DNA of 60,686 bases from Geminicoccus sp. (GTDB lineage Bacteria; Pseudomonadota; Alphaproteobacteria; UBA7985), in assembly GCA_002705565.1 (NCBI GenBank), contig PAHJ01000101.1:1-60686 (forward strand). Direction: 5' to 3'. The notes below the pieces were generated by a model. The model was not told the DNA's origin and searched no databases. It worked only from the letters and a program-made list of their open reading frames with translations. A program made the position numbers and the translations under genes. Below are positions 7,758 through 15,846 of this stretch, piece by piece (position 1 is the first letter of the stretch; each line of letters begins with the position of its first letter).

Positions 7758-8834
7758 ATGAATCAGGCAGCCGAGAACCTAGCCTCCTTGGTCACTGATC
7801 AGGGCGCTTCGGCCCTGGTGCGCAATCTGGAAACGGAGATGCACACCCGGCGCGTTGGGCCGTGGATGGTTCCTGCCAGCCTCAATTCGGGACAGGCGAA
7901 GACGTGCTATATCAACTGCCCCAGCCGCGCCTTCATCGATTACGGAGCCGAGGAGCTCGATCGCCTCACCTCCAACCCGGCTGCGCGTCTGGGCGGTCGA
8001 GCGGTGCTGCGCGGGCTGGCACCCCTGGTTCGGGCAACGGGGCTGGATCGGCAGGTACAGTTAAACAACTGGCTGGTTGCGACCAACATTTTACCCCCCG
8101 CCACCAGCGACGACTGGCTAACAGCTTTGGAGACTGCCGGCGCTGACCACCCGGGCTTTATTCCGGTTGTGCGCTCGGTCAACCGGGCCATGCACCAGCG
8201 ATTGCTGGACGACCTCATCGGCGCGGATCTGACGCCATTTCCTATGCGCAAAGTCTTCATTCGGGACTATGCCCGCGAGCGGCGCTGGACCACCGATGAG
8301 CAGCGCGACGCGCGCTTGCTGGCGCGGGATGATCTGGAACAGCGCAGTGGCACGACCTTTAGCGCTGAGGAATTTGACCGCGCAGCAAATCTTTATGGCC
8401 AGCTCTATCTGGACAAATACTCCACCCTCAACCCGCAGTATTCCGGCCTGTTTCTCCGGTTGGCGCAGGCGTGTCTGGGATTAACGCTGGTGGGGTTGTT
8501 TGATCGTGAAAAGGGCATGGTTGGTGTCATAGGGCGGTATGAACAGCACGACGTTCTGACGGGACCGATCGTTGGCTATGACAGGACTTTGCCGCGTGCA
8601 ACGGGTCTCTATCGGCGTCTTCGTGCCATAAATCATGCAGCCGCTCGCAACGGCCACCGGCTCTATCACATGAGCGCCGGGGCTGAAGGGTTCAAACGCT
8701 TGCGCGGTGGGCGAGCGACCGTTGAATACATGATTGCGGATTTCCGGCACGCATCGCAGGCGCAGCGGCGGGCGGCCCGGATTTTGTCATCACTGACCCA
8801 GCGTGCCGCCCGTCGCCTGCTGACGGACAGCTAA
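7758..8834 (+). CDS. GNAT/FemAB-like acyltransferase, divergent from the ketosynthase cluster
   Basis: A 358-residue protein whose C-terminal half looks like a GNAT-fold acyltransferase of the FemAB/BioF2-like sort. It has a KYSTLNPQYSGLF segment, a GVIGRYEQHDVLTGPIVGYDR core, and LYHMSAGAEGFKRLRGG near the C-terminus. The N-terminal half is less recognisable. It is encoded divergently from the five-gene cluster and is probably part of the same pathway, acylating the product or transferring the acyl chain made by the ketosynthase. It could instead be unrelated to that cluster; family assignment is by pattern only. Confidence 0.55.
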   Translation: MNQAAENLASLVTDQGASALVRNLETEMHTRRVGPWMVPASLNSGQAKTCYINCPSRAFIDYGAEELDRLTSNPAARLGGRAVLRGLAPLVRATGLDRQVQLNNWLVATNILPPATSDDWLTALETAGADHPGFIPVVRSVNRAMHQRLLDDLIGADLTPFPMRKVFIRDYARERRWTTDEQRDARLLARDDLEQRSGTTFSAEEFDRAANLYGQLYLDKYSTLNPQYSGLFLRLAQACLGLTLVGLFDREKGMVGVIGRYEQHDVLTGPIVGYDRTLPRATGLYRRLRAINHAAARNGHRLYHMSAGAEGFKRLRGGRATVEYMIADFRHASQAQRRAARILSSLTQRAARRLLTDS

Positions 8835-8852
8835 AGCGCTTGAAGGAAGGGC

Positions 8853-9560
8853 TCAGACCGACTGCGTCAGCCCCCCGTCCACACGTAAATTCTGACCGGT
8901 GATGTAGCTCGATGCATCGGTTGCCAGAAAGGCGATCGTTTCGGAAAGCTCTCGAACACGCGCGTATCGTCCTGCGGGGATCCGGGCAAGCCGGTCTTCC
9001 TTTTCTGGCAAAGAGTCGATGAAACCGGGCAGGACATTGTTCATCCGTACGCCCTTGGCCGCGTACTGGTCGGCGAACAGCTTGTTATAGCCCGCCAGGC
9101 CGGCACGGAATACGGCTGAGGTCGGAAAATCCGGGTCGGGCTCGAACGCGGCAAAGGTTGAGACATTGACGATGGCCCCCTTCCCCTGCGCCGCCATAAT
9201 GGGCGTAACAAGACGCGTCATACGTGCAACGTTGAGGAAGTAATAATCCATTCCCAGGTGCCAGTCCTCATCGCTAATCGACAGCAGATCACCCTTGGGG
9301 CCGTGTCCAGCGCAGTTGATCACCGCATCAATCCGGCCAAAGCGCGCCATCGTGGCTTCAACGAAGGCCTGAAGGTCACCGACAACAAGGTTTGAACCGG
9401 TGAAGCCAAGCCCACCCAATTCCTTGCCCAGCGCCTCGCCCTTGCCACTGGACGACATAACAGCGACCGCATGACCAATTTCGTTCATCTTGCGAGCAGC
9501 ATCCGCACCAATGCCGCTGCCACCCCCAATAATCATTGCGACGGGTTGAGTACTAGCCAT
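8853..9560 (-). CDS. Short-chain dehydrogenase/reductase (SDR)
   Basis: A 235-residue classical SDR. The cofactor-binding glycine motif is GGGSGIGADAARKM near the N-terminus and the NAG-type segment is VINCAGHGPKG. The usual catalytic YxxxK appears as YNKLF, so the Tyr and Lys are present, but the Ser position is replaced or displaced (VNVSTFAAF). The C-terminus LRVDGGLTQSV is typical of the family. Its ATG overlaps the stop of the FAD oxidoreductase by 1 base (TAATG), so the two are cotranscribed. The substrate is unknown; by context it may reduce or oxidise an intermediate of the FAD enzyme's substrate. Confidence 0.85.
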   Translation of the reverse strand: MASTQPVAMIIGGGSGIGADAARKMNEIGHAVAVMSSSGKGEALGKELGGLGFTGSNLVVGDLQAFVEATMARFGRIDAVINCAGHGPKGDLLSISDEDWHLGMDYYFLNVARMTRLVTPIMAAQGKGAIVNVSTFAAFEPDPDFPTSAVFRAGLAGYNKLFADQYAAKGVRMNNVLPGFIDSLPEKEDRLARIPAGRYARVRELSETIAFLATDASSYITGQNLRVDGGLTQSV

Positions 9561-10783
9561 TAGATTACTGCCTTTTCAAAGAAGGGACGACCGGCTTCAA
9601 TGCGCTCGTAGCCAAAGGGTGAGAGGTCCAGCGAGCGGTATTCACCGTAGACCACAAGTTCAGAGATCCCGCGCCCCATGGCCGGAGATTGCTGGAAGCC
9701 GTGGCCGGAAAAGCCGTTGGAAAAGATGAAGTTCGCCACCTGTGTATGCGGCCCGATGATGGCGTTCTGATCCAGCGTGTTAAAGGCGTAATGCCCGGCC
9801 CATGAATTGATCAGCTTGATCTGCTCAAACTGCGGAATCCGGTTGGCGATCACGGGCCACACCTTCTCTTCCCAAATGCTGTGATCCTGTACGAAATCAT
9901 CGTAATCCACCGCCGGGTCCTCATCCGGGGGACAACCGGCGAGATAGTATTGCCCTTCGGTGCGCATGTGCACGCCCGTAGGATCGATGGTCAGCGGTAA
10001 GTCACGGTCCAGCGGGTGAGCGGCATCAAAAATAAAGGTGTAACGCTTGCGGGGTTCGACGGGGATCTCGATTCCCGCCATACGCGAAGTCCGCACAGCT
10101 CGAGGGCCGGAGGCGTTGATGACGGTACCACAGGCAACGACTTCGCCGGTTGACAGCGTCACGGACTCAACCGCCGTTCCTGCGGCGTTCAACGTCATCG
10201 CAACCACTTCGTTGGTGCAATACTCCGCCCCCTGTTCCCGCGCCGACCGCTTCCACCAGTCAAACAGCGTGGCGCCGTCGAAATAGCCTTCGTCCACCAG
10301 ATTATGGTTGGCGGCGATGATGTCTTCGAGGTTGTAGAAGGGATAAGCGTCGGCGATTTCAGTGCGGCTCATGTGCTTCGTACCTGCGCCAAGCTCGGCT
10401 TGCAGCCTCTGACTTTCCGCAAGGACATCAGCGAAGGCCTGATTATCCGCGAGGTACATGTAGCCAAAGTTCTGAATGCGGGGCTGGGGCACGCGGTCGT
10501 CGTCTGCCCCCATATAGCTCCGGAAATTCTTCACAAACTCCGCACCAAATTGCGAAATCCGCACGTTGATCTCGTTGGTGAACTGCTGACGAATGCAAGA
10601 GTTAGTGTGCGAGGTCGATGTCCACTCATAGGTGGGATCCCGCTCCAATACGAGAATGGAGCCATCGAAGTCAGGATTGCTCTGCGTGAACCAGGCAATG
10701 GACGATCCGTACATCGCACCGCCAACGATCACAACGTCATACGACGACTGCGCTGGTGCTTGAAACTTGCTCACTTCAACCAT
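9560..10783 (-). CDS. FAD-dependent oxidoreductase (DAO/sarcosine-oxidase-like)
   Basis: A 407-residue D-amino-acid-oxidase-superfamily flavoprotein. The dinucleotide-binding motif is VVIVGGAMYGSS (residues 17-28) with the acidic end of beta-2 at LVLERD. The C-terminal FAD segment is FIFSNGFSGHGFQQSPAMG. Such enzymes oxidise secondary or primary amines (sarcosine, dimethylglycine, FOXRED1-like). A GGAGG-type ribosome binding site lies just upstream of the ATG. It is followed immediately by the SDR and sits at the downstream edge of the hpa genes, so oxidation or N-demethylation of an amine that yields a phenylacetate precursor is possible, as inference only. Confidence 0.8.
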   Translation of the reverse strand: MVEVSKFQAPAQSSYDVVIVGGAMYGSSIAWFTQSNPDFDGSILVLERDPTYEWTSTSHTNSCIRQQFTNEINVRISQFGAEFVKNFRSYMGADDDRVPQPRIQNFGYMYLADNQAFADVLAESQRLQAELGAGTKHMSRTEIADAYPFYNLEDIIAANHNLVDEGYFDGATLFDWWKRSAREQGAEYCTNEVVAMTLNAAGTAVESVTLSTGEVVACGTVINASGPRAVRTSRMAGIEIPVEPRKRYTFIFDAAHPLDRDLPLTIDPTGVHMRTEGQYYLAGCPPDEDPAVDYDDFVQDHSIWEEKVWPVIANRIPQFEQIKLINSWAGHYAFNTLDQNAIIGPHTQVANFIFSNGFSGHGFQQSPAMGRGISELVVYGEYRSLDLSPFGYERIEAGRPFFEKAVI

Positions 10784-10937
10784 GGTTTTCCTCCTCGATT
10801 CTTGAACGTGCCTGCACCGGTGCGGATGCGGGTAAAGGTATGGTTAGAACTGTACCCTAACGCTGCTTCGGATTAGCATTCAAAGAGTCCATCCCATCGA
10901 TCAAGGTTTTTGTTGATCCGCTGAAGAGGCACTCTCC
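10784..10937. promoter_or_regulatory. Divergent promoter region, FAD oxidoreductase / PaiB-like
   Basis: This 154-base spacer separates the leftward FAD-oxidoreductase gene from the rightward PaiB-like gene. It has no coding signal and no strong palindrome that I can see. It should contain promoters for both directions. Confidence 0.45.
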
Positions 10938-11567
10938 ATGCATCCGAACCCTGCTTTCCGTCAGGAGCCCCAAGAAAGACACCTCGATTTTGCGGCGCAA
11001 ACCGGCTTTGGCATGCTCTGCGCAACCCCGGCCCCGGATCAAGCACCCCTGCTTGCGCACGTGCCGTTCTTGCTGTCCTCGGATCGCCTGAGTGCTGAGT
11101 TACACCTCGTGCGCGCTAACCCAATCGTCAAAATCAAGACGGATCCGCTGCCCGCTGTTATCGCGATCCAGAGCCCCCACGCCTACATCTCCCCCGACTG
11201 GTACGAAACCGAGCAGCAGGTGCCGACGTGGAACTATGTGGCGGTGCATCTTCGCGGCGCTTTGATCCGGTTGGAGCAGGGCGAAATCCGGAGGGTGGTG
11301 GATGAACTTTCCGACCACTTTGAAAGCCGAATTGCTGGAAAAACCCCTTGGAGCAGCGCGAAACTTCAGGCCGAGGCACTTGAACGCATGCTGATCCAGG
11401 TCGTCCCTTATCGCTTTGAGATCGAAGAGGTGAATGGAACGTGGAAGTTGAACCAGAACAAGCCGGAAGACGCCCGTATGGGCGCGGCGGAGCGGGTTTC
11501 AGGCTCAACAATTGGGCAAGAAACCGCAGCACTCGCCGCGCTAATGCAGGACGATCGACGCGGTTAA
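10938..11567 (+). CDS. PaiB-like FMN-binding split-barrel protein
   Basis: The 209-residue product matches the PaiB family of FMN-binding proteins, annotated as negative transcriptional regulators after Bacillus PaiB. Typical segments are the N-terminal MHPNPAF, HVPFLL, SPHAYISPDWY, VPTWNYVAVHL and the C-terminal WKLNQNK motif. It has no helix-turn-helix, so a role as flavin-binding enzyme or redox partner is as plausible as regulation. It is encoded on the opposite strand between the FAD oxidoreductase and hpaB, and its stop overlaps the hpaB stop (convergent, 4 bases). No hpaC flavin reductase is present in the window, so its position next to hpaB is notable. Confidence 0.85.
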   Translation: MHPNPAFRQEPQERHLDFAAQTGFGMLCATPAPDQAPLLAHVPFLLSSDRLSAELHLVRANPIVKIKTDPLPAVIAIQSPHAYISPDWYETEQQVPTWNYVAVHLRGALIRLEQGEIRRVVDELSDHFESRIAGKTPWSSAKLQAEALERMLIQVVPYRFEIEEVNGTWKLNQNKPEDARMGAAERVSGSTIGQETAALAALMQDDRRG

Positions 11568-13051
11568 GCGCCGATCATTGCGTTGACACGCTCGATCAGT
11601 GGGTCGCTGTCGTAAAGGTCAAAATAGCCCGCATTCATGATCGCAGGCGGGCCAAAGAAGAACCGCTCATACAGCGCCTGCCGGTTGCCAAAACCACTCA
11701 CGCAAACATCGTGTGCCAGCCGGAACAGCGCGACCCGGTCGCGCGCTTCAAGATTGGCGACCTGGAAGTACCGACGCACATCCTCTGACATTTCGTTGCT
11801 GAAATCAGCCTCAGTCGGTGTCGCCATCAGGGAGCTGGAGCCCAGCAGTTGCAGGATCTCGACCATGCGCGGGTACATCTTAGGGAACAGGTTGCGCGAA
11901 GTATCGATCGGGCGGCGCAGCGGTGCGAAGTTACCCCATTCATCCTCATACGCCTGCTCCTCAGCCGAGAACAGCAGTGCACGCACGGTCTCGGTCATCA
12001 TCATGACTTCAGCGATCTGGGTTTTGGTGTGCAGATCCTTATCCCGGCCCGTCGCACGCGCCATCGCCATCATCAGCCCCACCATGAACTCAGCCTTGGC
12101 GAGCTTTCCGCAGGCAACCTGGTGCATCATGTGCGTGACCGCATTAGTCCGGGCAAAGGCCTGGTTGCACAACAGCGGCTCCCGGTACATGAACAGCCGC
12201 TCCCACGGCACCAGCACGTTGTCGAAGATCACAACCGCGTCCATCTCCTCGAACCGCGAAGACAGCGGCGCGTCGAAGTGGCTCTTGCCGTGGTCATAAG
12301 TATCACGCGCGAGCAGTTTCAGACCCGGTGTGGCGATTGGAATGGCAAAGGCAAAAGCGAAGGGGATGTTGTCTTCCGAACCGCGCAGCAGCGTAGAAGG
12401 GAACACCTCGATCTCATCAGCGATAGGACCGAGTGTGGCCAACAGGCGCGCGCCCTTAACCACAATCCCGGCATCGGTTTCCTTGACCACGTGCAGGGCG
12501 ACTTCGTCGTCGTACTTGCCTTCAACGGCAACCGCATGTGACTTCTGCGGATTGACGAGCGTGTGGGTCAGGACCAGATCGTTTTTCCGCGCGTAGTTGT
12601 AGTAATTGATCATGTTGGCGGAGAAATCAGCATTGCCCTGCCCACGTTCCACGCCCTGGTCCAGCCACTGGGCGGCAGAGGCAAAGGACATAAGCGAGGC
12701 GTTCTTATAGTCTGGCGTGCGGCCAAACATGCCATGCGACCAGGTGGCCCATTCGTAGTAGGCCTTTCCGCGTGCCTTCACGTCTTCCTTGCTCGTTGGC
12801 TTCATGAACGACATGCCGCAACGGTCACCGTCTTCGTCCGTGTAGGTCAGCGTATCTTCAAGCTCCGGCTCAGACTGGCGATCGAGAAAACCACCAAGCG
12901 TTGCTGCACCCCGACGGGTCGCGGCGTGCTTGGTTACGTCTTTGATGCGTTCACCGCCGGTCCAGACTTCACGGTCATCCTGCAAGCCGGCGAGGTACTC
13001 GGCGCCGGAGCGAATACCGCGTCCGGCGCGGCCATCGGTTGATTTAAGCAT
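11564..13051 (-). CDS. hpaB: 4-hydroxyphenylacetate 3-monooxygenase, oxygenase component (HpaB-like)
   Basis: A 495-residue protein of the HpaB flavin-dependent monooxygenase family, which ortho-hydroxylates 4-hydroxyphenylacetate to homoprotocatechuate using reduced flavin supplied by HpaC. Family features include RSGAEYLAGL, YYEWATWSHGMFGRTPDY, LTHTLVNPQKS, a DNVLVPWERLF strand and the C-terminal FRLAHDVCVSGFGNRQ segment. The start at 13051 is chosen because it has a strong GGAGG ribosome binding site (13061-13066) and overlaps the upstream MarR gene by 8 bases; the longer frame back to 13237 is rejected. It lies at the end of the hpa gene set. No hpaC partner is seen, so the reductase must be elsewhere or a different flavoprotein. 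Confidence 0.85.
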   Translation of the reverse strand: MLKSTDGRAGRGIRSGAEYLAGLQDDREVWTGGERIKDVTKHAATRRGAATLGGFLDRQSEPELEDTLTYTDEDGDRCGMSFMKPTSKEDVKARGKAYYEWATWSHGMFGRTPDYKNASLMSFASAAQWLDQGVERGQGNADFSANMINYYNYARKNDLVLTHTLVNPQKSHAVAVEGKYDDEVALHVVKETDAGIVVKGARLLATLGPIADEIEVFPSTLLRGSEDNIPFAFAFAIPIATPGLKLLARDTYDHGKSHFDAPLSSRFEEMDAVVIFDNVLVPWERLFMYREPLLCNQAFARTNAVTHMMHQVACGKLAKAEFMVGLMMAMARATGRDKDLHTKTQIAEVMMMTETVRALLFSAEEQAYEDEWGNFAPLRRPIDTSRNLFPKMYPRMVEILQLLGSSSLMATPTEADFSNEMSEDVRRYFQVANLEARDRVALFRLAHDVCVSGFGNRQALYERFFFGPPAIMNAGYFDLYDSDPLIERVNAMIGA

Positions 13052-13532
13052 GAGATTTTTCCTCCTGTGTTTCGGCTGGCGTGCCGAAAGCTGGTCCGTC
13101 TTCGAACTGGCGGAGCAAGTGGGATAGCGTTTGCCAGTCCTGCTCGCTGACGCAGTTGCGGACAGCTTGATGAATATCCTGCAAGCGCGGCGCAATCTGA
13201 CGCTCCAGCTTGCGGCCTTCGGGTGTTGGTTTGGCAAAAACGATGCGGCGATCTTCGACCGATCGCAGCCGCACGATCAGGCCCTTCTTCTCCAGTCGGT
13301 CGAGCACGCCAACCAAGCTGGCTGCCGGCAGGAGCGTGCGACGGGCCAATTCGATGCTGGACAGGCCGTCGTCCTCCCAAAGCGTGCGAAGAACCCGCCA
13401 CTGCTGCTCTGTCAGCCCGTACTCAGAAAACAGCGCGCGATAATGCGGCATCACTCCATCGAGCACGCGGTACAACATCATCGGCAGACTGGCATCAAAC
13501 GGCGCTGTGTCATTGCGGTTGTAATCATTCAT
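13044..13532 (-). CDS. MarR-family transcriptional regulator (second MarR)
   Basis: A 162-residue winged-helix regulator. The MarR core is clear: LTEQQWRVLRTLWEDDGLSSIELARR, the recognition region LLPAASLVGVLDRLEKKGLIVR, and the wing with DRRIVFAKPTPEG. It overlaps hpaB by 8 bases and starts 49 bases after the kinase gene, so it probably controls hpaB and perhaps the upstream genes. A 26-base near-palindrome covers its own start codon (13521-13546), consistent with autorepression. There is no clear ribosome binding site, so leaderless translation is possible. It differs from the HpaR-like MarR at the other end of the island. Confidence 0.88.
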   Translation of the reverse strand: MNDYNRNDTAPFDASLPMMLYRVLDGVMPHYRALFSEYGLTEQQWRVLRTLWEDDGLSSIELARRTLLPAASLVGVLDRLEKKGLIVRLRSVEDRRIVFAKPTPEGRKLERQIAPRLQDIHQAVRNCVSEQDWQTLSHLLRQFEDGPAFGTPAETQEEKSHA

Positions 13533-13546
13533 ATGTGAACGATTAC
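13521..13546. promoter_or_regulatory. Near-palindromic MarR operator over the second marR start codon
   Basis: The arms are GTAATCATTCAT (13521-13532) and GTGAACGATTAC (13535-13546), with a 2-base spacer; 10 of 12 positions pair. It covers the ATG of the MarR gene on the minus strand. This size and symmetry fit a MarR dimer site, which is inference. Confidence 0.6.
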
Positions 13547-13581
13547 AGACTCTGCTGGCATGTGCAAGAATTTAAGATCGG

Positions 13582-14511
13582 CTAAAGCGCAGAAATCAGG
13601 CTTCGTGCCTGCTTCAGATAGCGTTCATTCCTCGCATCTGCGCCTTCTTCCGCCTGTCGGGCGATGATCCAGCCCACATAGGTCACCGATCGCAGTGCCA
13701 TGAACAGATCCAGCGCGCTCATATCCAGCGTGCGTTGACTGTGATAGCCCTCGATCAATGCGGCGCGCAGATCCGTGTAGTCGGGTTCAGCGCGGTTCTT
13801 GATCAACGCTGTGGCAATATCGAACAGTCGAAAGCCGTAACCGCCATCGTCAAAGTCGATGAAATACAGCGCCCCGCCTTCGCCGTGCATGACGTTCTCC
13901 GGCACCAAGTCAGCGTGGATCAGGCCATAATCCTGCGCGCCTTCCTCTGCTTCCAACCAGGTTTGAGCCTGTGTCCGAAAGCGCTCAAGCATAGTGCGAT
14001 CCTGCCGGTTCAAGGTTGGATTTTCCCAGAAGCGATCCCAGAGCGGCGCCTCCCCCAGCAAGCCATCACGGTCCCAGGCCCAGCGCTGAAAACCCGTCGG
14101 CGGTGTCCAGCTGTCAGAAATCTCATGCAGCCGGGCCATTTTCGCGCCGAGCGTGAAAAACAAGCCTAACCGGTCGGGCAGCACCAGCGGCGTTCCGATC
14201 TGCCCCATCGGCTCGGCATCGAGCCAGTCGAGCATGGAGACCTGAACGCCTTCAACGGTTTGCAGCGTGTCCCCATCCAAGGCAGCTTTGGGCGCGGGCA
14301 CGTTCAATCCGCCTTCAGCAAGCGCCGCCATCCACTGTAACTCGCAGCGCAGTTCCTGATCGGTGCGGTAGCCCAAGCGGTGCAGGCGCAGAGCCAGCGA
14401 ACCGCCCCCATGATCAACGCGAAACACCTGATTTTCGCGCGTGGCTATGAGCCTGACCTCAGCGCCTTGCAAGCCCCATCCGGCAAGCGCGCCTTTGATG
14501 ACTGGGTTCAT
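13582..14511 (-). CDS. APH-type phosphotransferase (amino-alcohol or hydroxylysine kinase-like)
   Basis: A 309-residue aminoglycoside-phosphotransferase-fold kinase. The catalytic loop is HADLVPENV (residues 199-207; Asp201, Asn206) and the Mg-binding segment is DFDD (219-222). It belongs with the choline/ethanolamine kinase, homoserine kinase ThrB2 and hydroxylysine kinase (AGPHD1) group. It overlaps the class III aminotransferase by 4 bases. That pairing of kinase plus AGXT2L-like phospholyase is how 5-hydroxylysine and ethanolamine-type compounds are degraded: phosphorylate the hydroxyl, then eliminate phosphate and ammonia. Here, inside an hpa operon, the substrate may be an aromatic amino alcohol. 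Confidence 0.8.
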   Translation of the reverse strand: MNPVIKGALAGWGLQGAEVRLIATRENQVFRVDHGGGSLALRLHRLGYRTDQELRCELQWMAALAEGGLNVPAPKAALDGDTLQTVEGVQVSMLDWLDAEPMGQIGTPLVLPDRLGLFFTLGAKMARLHEISDSWTPPTGFQRWAWDRDGLLGEAPLWDRFWENPTLNRQDRTMLERFRTQAQTWLEAEEGAQDYGLIHADLVPENVMHGEGGALYFIDFDDGGYGFRLFDIATALIKNRAEPDYTDLRAALIEGYHSQRTLDMSALDLFMALRSVTYVGWIIARQAEEGADARNERYLKQARSLISAL

Positions 14512-15803
14512 GCTTCAACCGGCGTTTCAGCCAGCACTGTGTCGAGTGTCTCAATCAGATGATCGACGTTTTCCATGCTGAATGGCATGGGAGGACGGAT
14601 TTTCAGGGTGTTGCGGTGTCGGCCCAGTTTGGACAGCAGCACGCCCCGCGCCCGCATGGCGTTGACCACCCGGTCTGTGTAGGCTGTCGCCGGCGACATG
14701 CTGTCTCGGTCCAGCACCATCTCAGCCCCAAAAACCAGCCCCATACCTCGAACATTGCCGATCACAGGGAAACGTTCCATCAGCGCTGATAGACGCTCGC
14801 GGGCATAGGTTCCGACCTTCAACGCGTTCGCGGTCAGATCCGCCGCCTCGATTTCCTCAAGCACAGCCATGGCCGCCGCACAGCTGACGGGGTTGCCGCC
14901 AAAGGTGTTGAAGTAGCTGAAGCTGTTCCGGAAGATTGCCATGATCTCCGGCCTTGTCACCACGGCCCCAACAGGATGCCCGTTAGCCATAGGTTTGCCC
15001 ATAGTGACGATATCCGGCAGTGCGTCCATTTTCTGATACGCCCAGAAATGCGTGCCCGTGCGCCCGAAACCGCTCTGCACCTCATCACAGATCAGCACGC
15101 CCCCGGCCCGACGGACGACCTCAGCGACGGGCTTGAGCCAGCCGTCAGGCAAGTCGGGGAAGCCTTCGTTGAGGAACATTGGGCAGATCAGCAGCGCGGC
15201 GAACCCCGTACCATCAGCTTCCAGCGCTGCGATTTGCTGTTCCAGCGCGGAGACGAAAAACGCCGCATCCGGGTCCGGATTGCGAACGCTGTCAGGCGCG
15301 GGGATGAAGCGAAAAAATTGCTCCAGGCCAAAGCCCAGCTCGGGAATGTTGCTGCGCGAGAGCTGGCTGACCAGCGCGGTATTGCCGTGATAGGTCGCGT
15401 CGGTGGCGATGATCCCGCGCTTGCCCGTCACCCCCTCGGCCATCCGCAGGGCGATGTCGTTCGCCTCTGACCCGGTGCAGGTCAGCGCTGCCGTTGACAG
15501 GCTTGGGTCCATGGTCCCAGTCAGCCGCTCGATGTAGTCCAGCATGCCTTCGTGCAGATAGCGTGTGTGTGTGTTGAGGGTGCTCGCCTGTTGGTGGATG
15601 GCTTCGACCACGCGAGGGTTGCAGTGACCCACGTGTGGAACGTTGTTGTAGCAGTCCAGATAGCGCCGCCCCTGTGCATCCCACAGCCAAACACCCTCAC
15701 CCCGAACCACGTGAACCGGGTCTTGGTAAAACGTCGACACGTTCGGCCCCAGCAGCCGCGCACGACGCTCGATTAGCGCTTTGGTTGCTGCGTCGTGTTC
15801 CAT
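14508..15803 (-). CDS. Class III PLP enzyme resembling AGXT2L-type O-phospho-amine phospholyase
   Basis: A 431-residue fold-type-I PLP enzyme. The PLP lysine is K270 in [11 protein letters not shown], with Asp240 in [13 protein letters not shown] and GSEAN at 111-115. The N-terminal segment [16 protein letters not shown] and [14 protein letters not shown] closely follow the pattern of the AGXT2L1/AGXT2L2 phospholyases (O-phosphoethanolamine and 5-phosphohydroxylysine phospholyase) rather than a plain omega-transaminase. These enzymes eliminate phosphate and ammonia to give an aldehyde. The start at 15803 is preferred because GGGGA lies 9 bases upstream; an ATG at 15821 would add 6 residues. 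It follows hpaI and overlaps the kinase gene by 4 bases. A conventional aminotransferase role remains possible. Confidence 0.8.
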   Translation of the reverse strand: MEHDAATKALIERRARLLGPNVSTFYQDPVHVVRGEGVWLWDAQGRRYLDCYNNVPHVGHCNPRVVEAIHQQASTLNTHTRYLHEGMLDYIERLTGTMDPSLSTAALTCTGSEANDIALRMAEGVTGKRGIIATDATYHGNTALVSQLSRSNIPELGFGLEQFFRFIPAPDSVRNPDPDAAFFVSALEQQIAALEADGTGFAALLICPMFLNEGFPDLPDGWLKPVAEVVRRAGGVLICDEVQSGFGRTGTHFWAYQKMDALPDIVTMGKPMANGHPVGAVVTRPEIMAIFRNSFSYFNTFGGNPVSCAAAMAVLEEIEAADLTANALKVGTYARERLSALMERFPVIGNVRGMGLVFGAEMVLDRDSMSPATAYTDRVVNAMRARGVLLSKLGRHRNTLKIRPPMPFSMENVDHLIETLDTVLAETPVEA

Positions 15804-15846
15804 TGTGTTTTGTCCCCGCATGCTCGCATCGATGTCGCCGCGCTGG

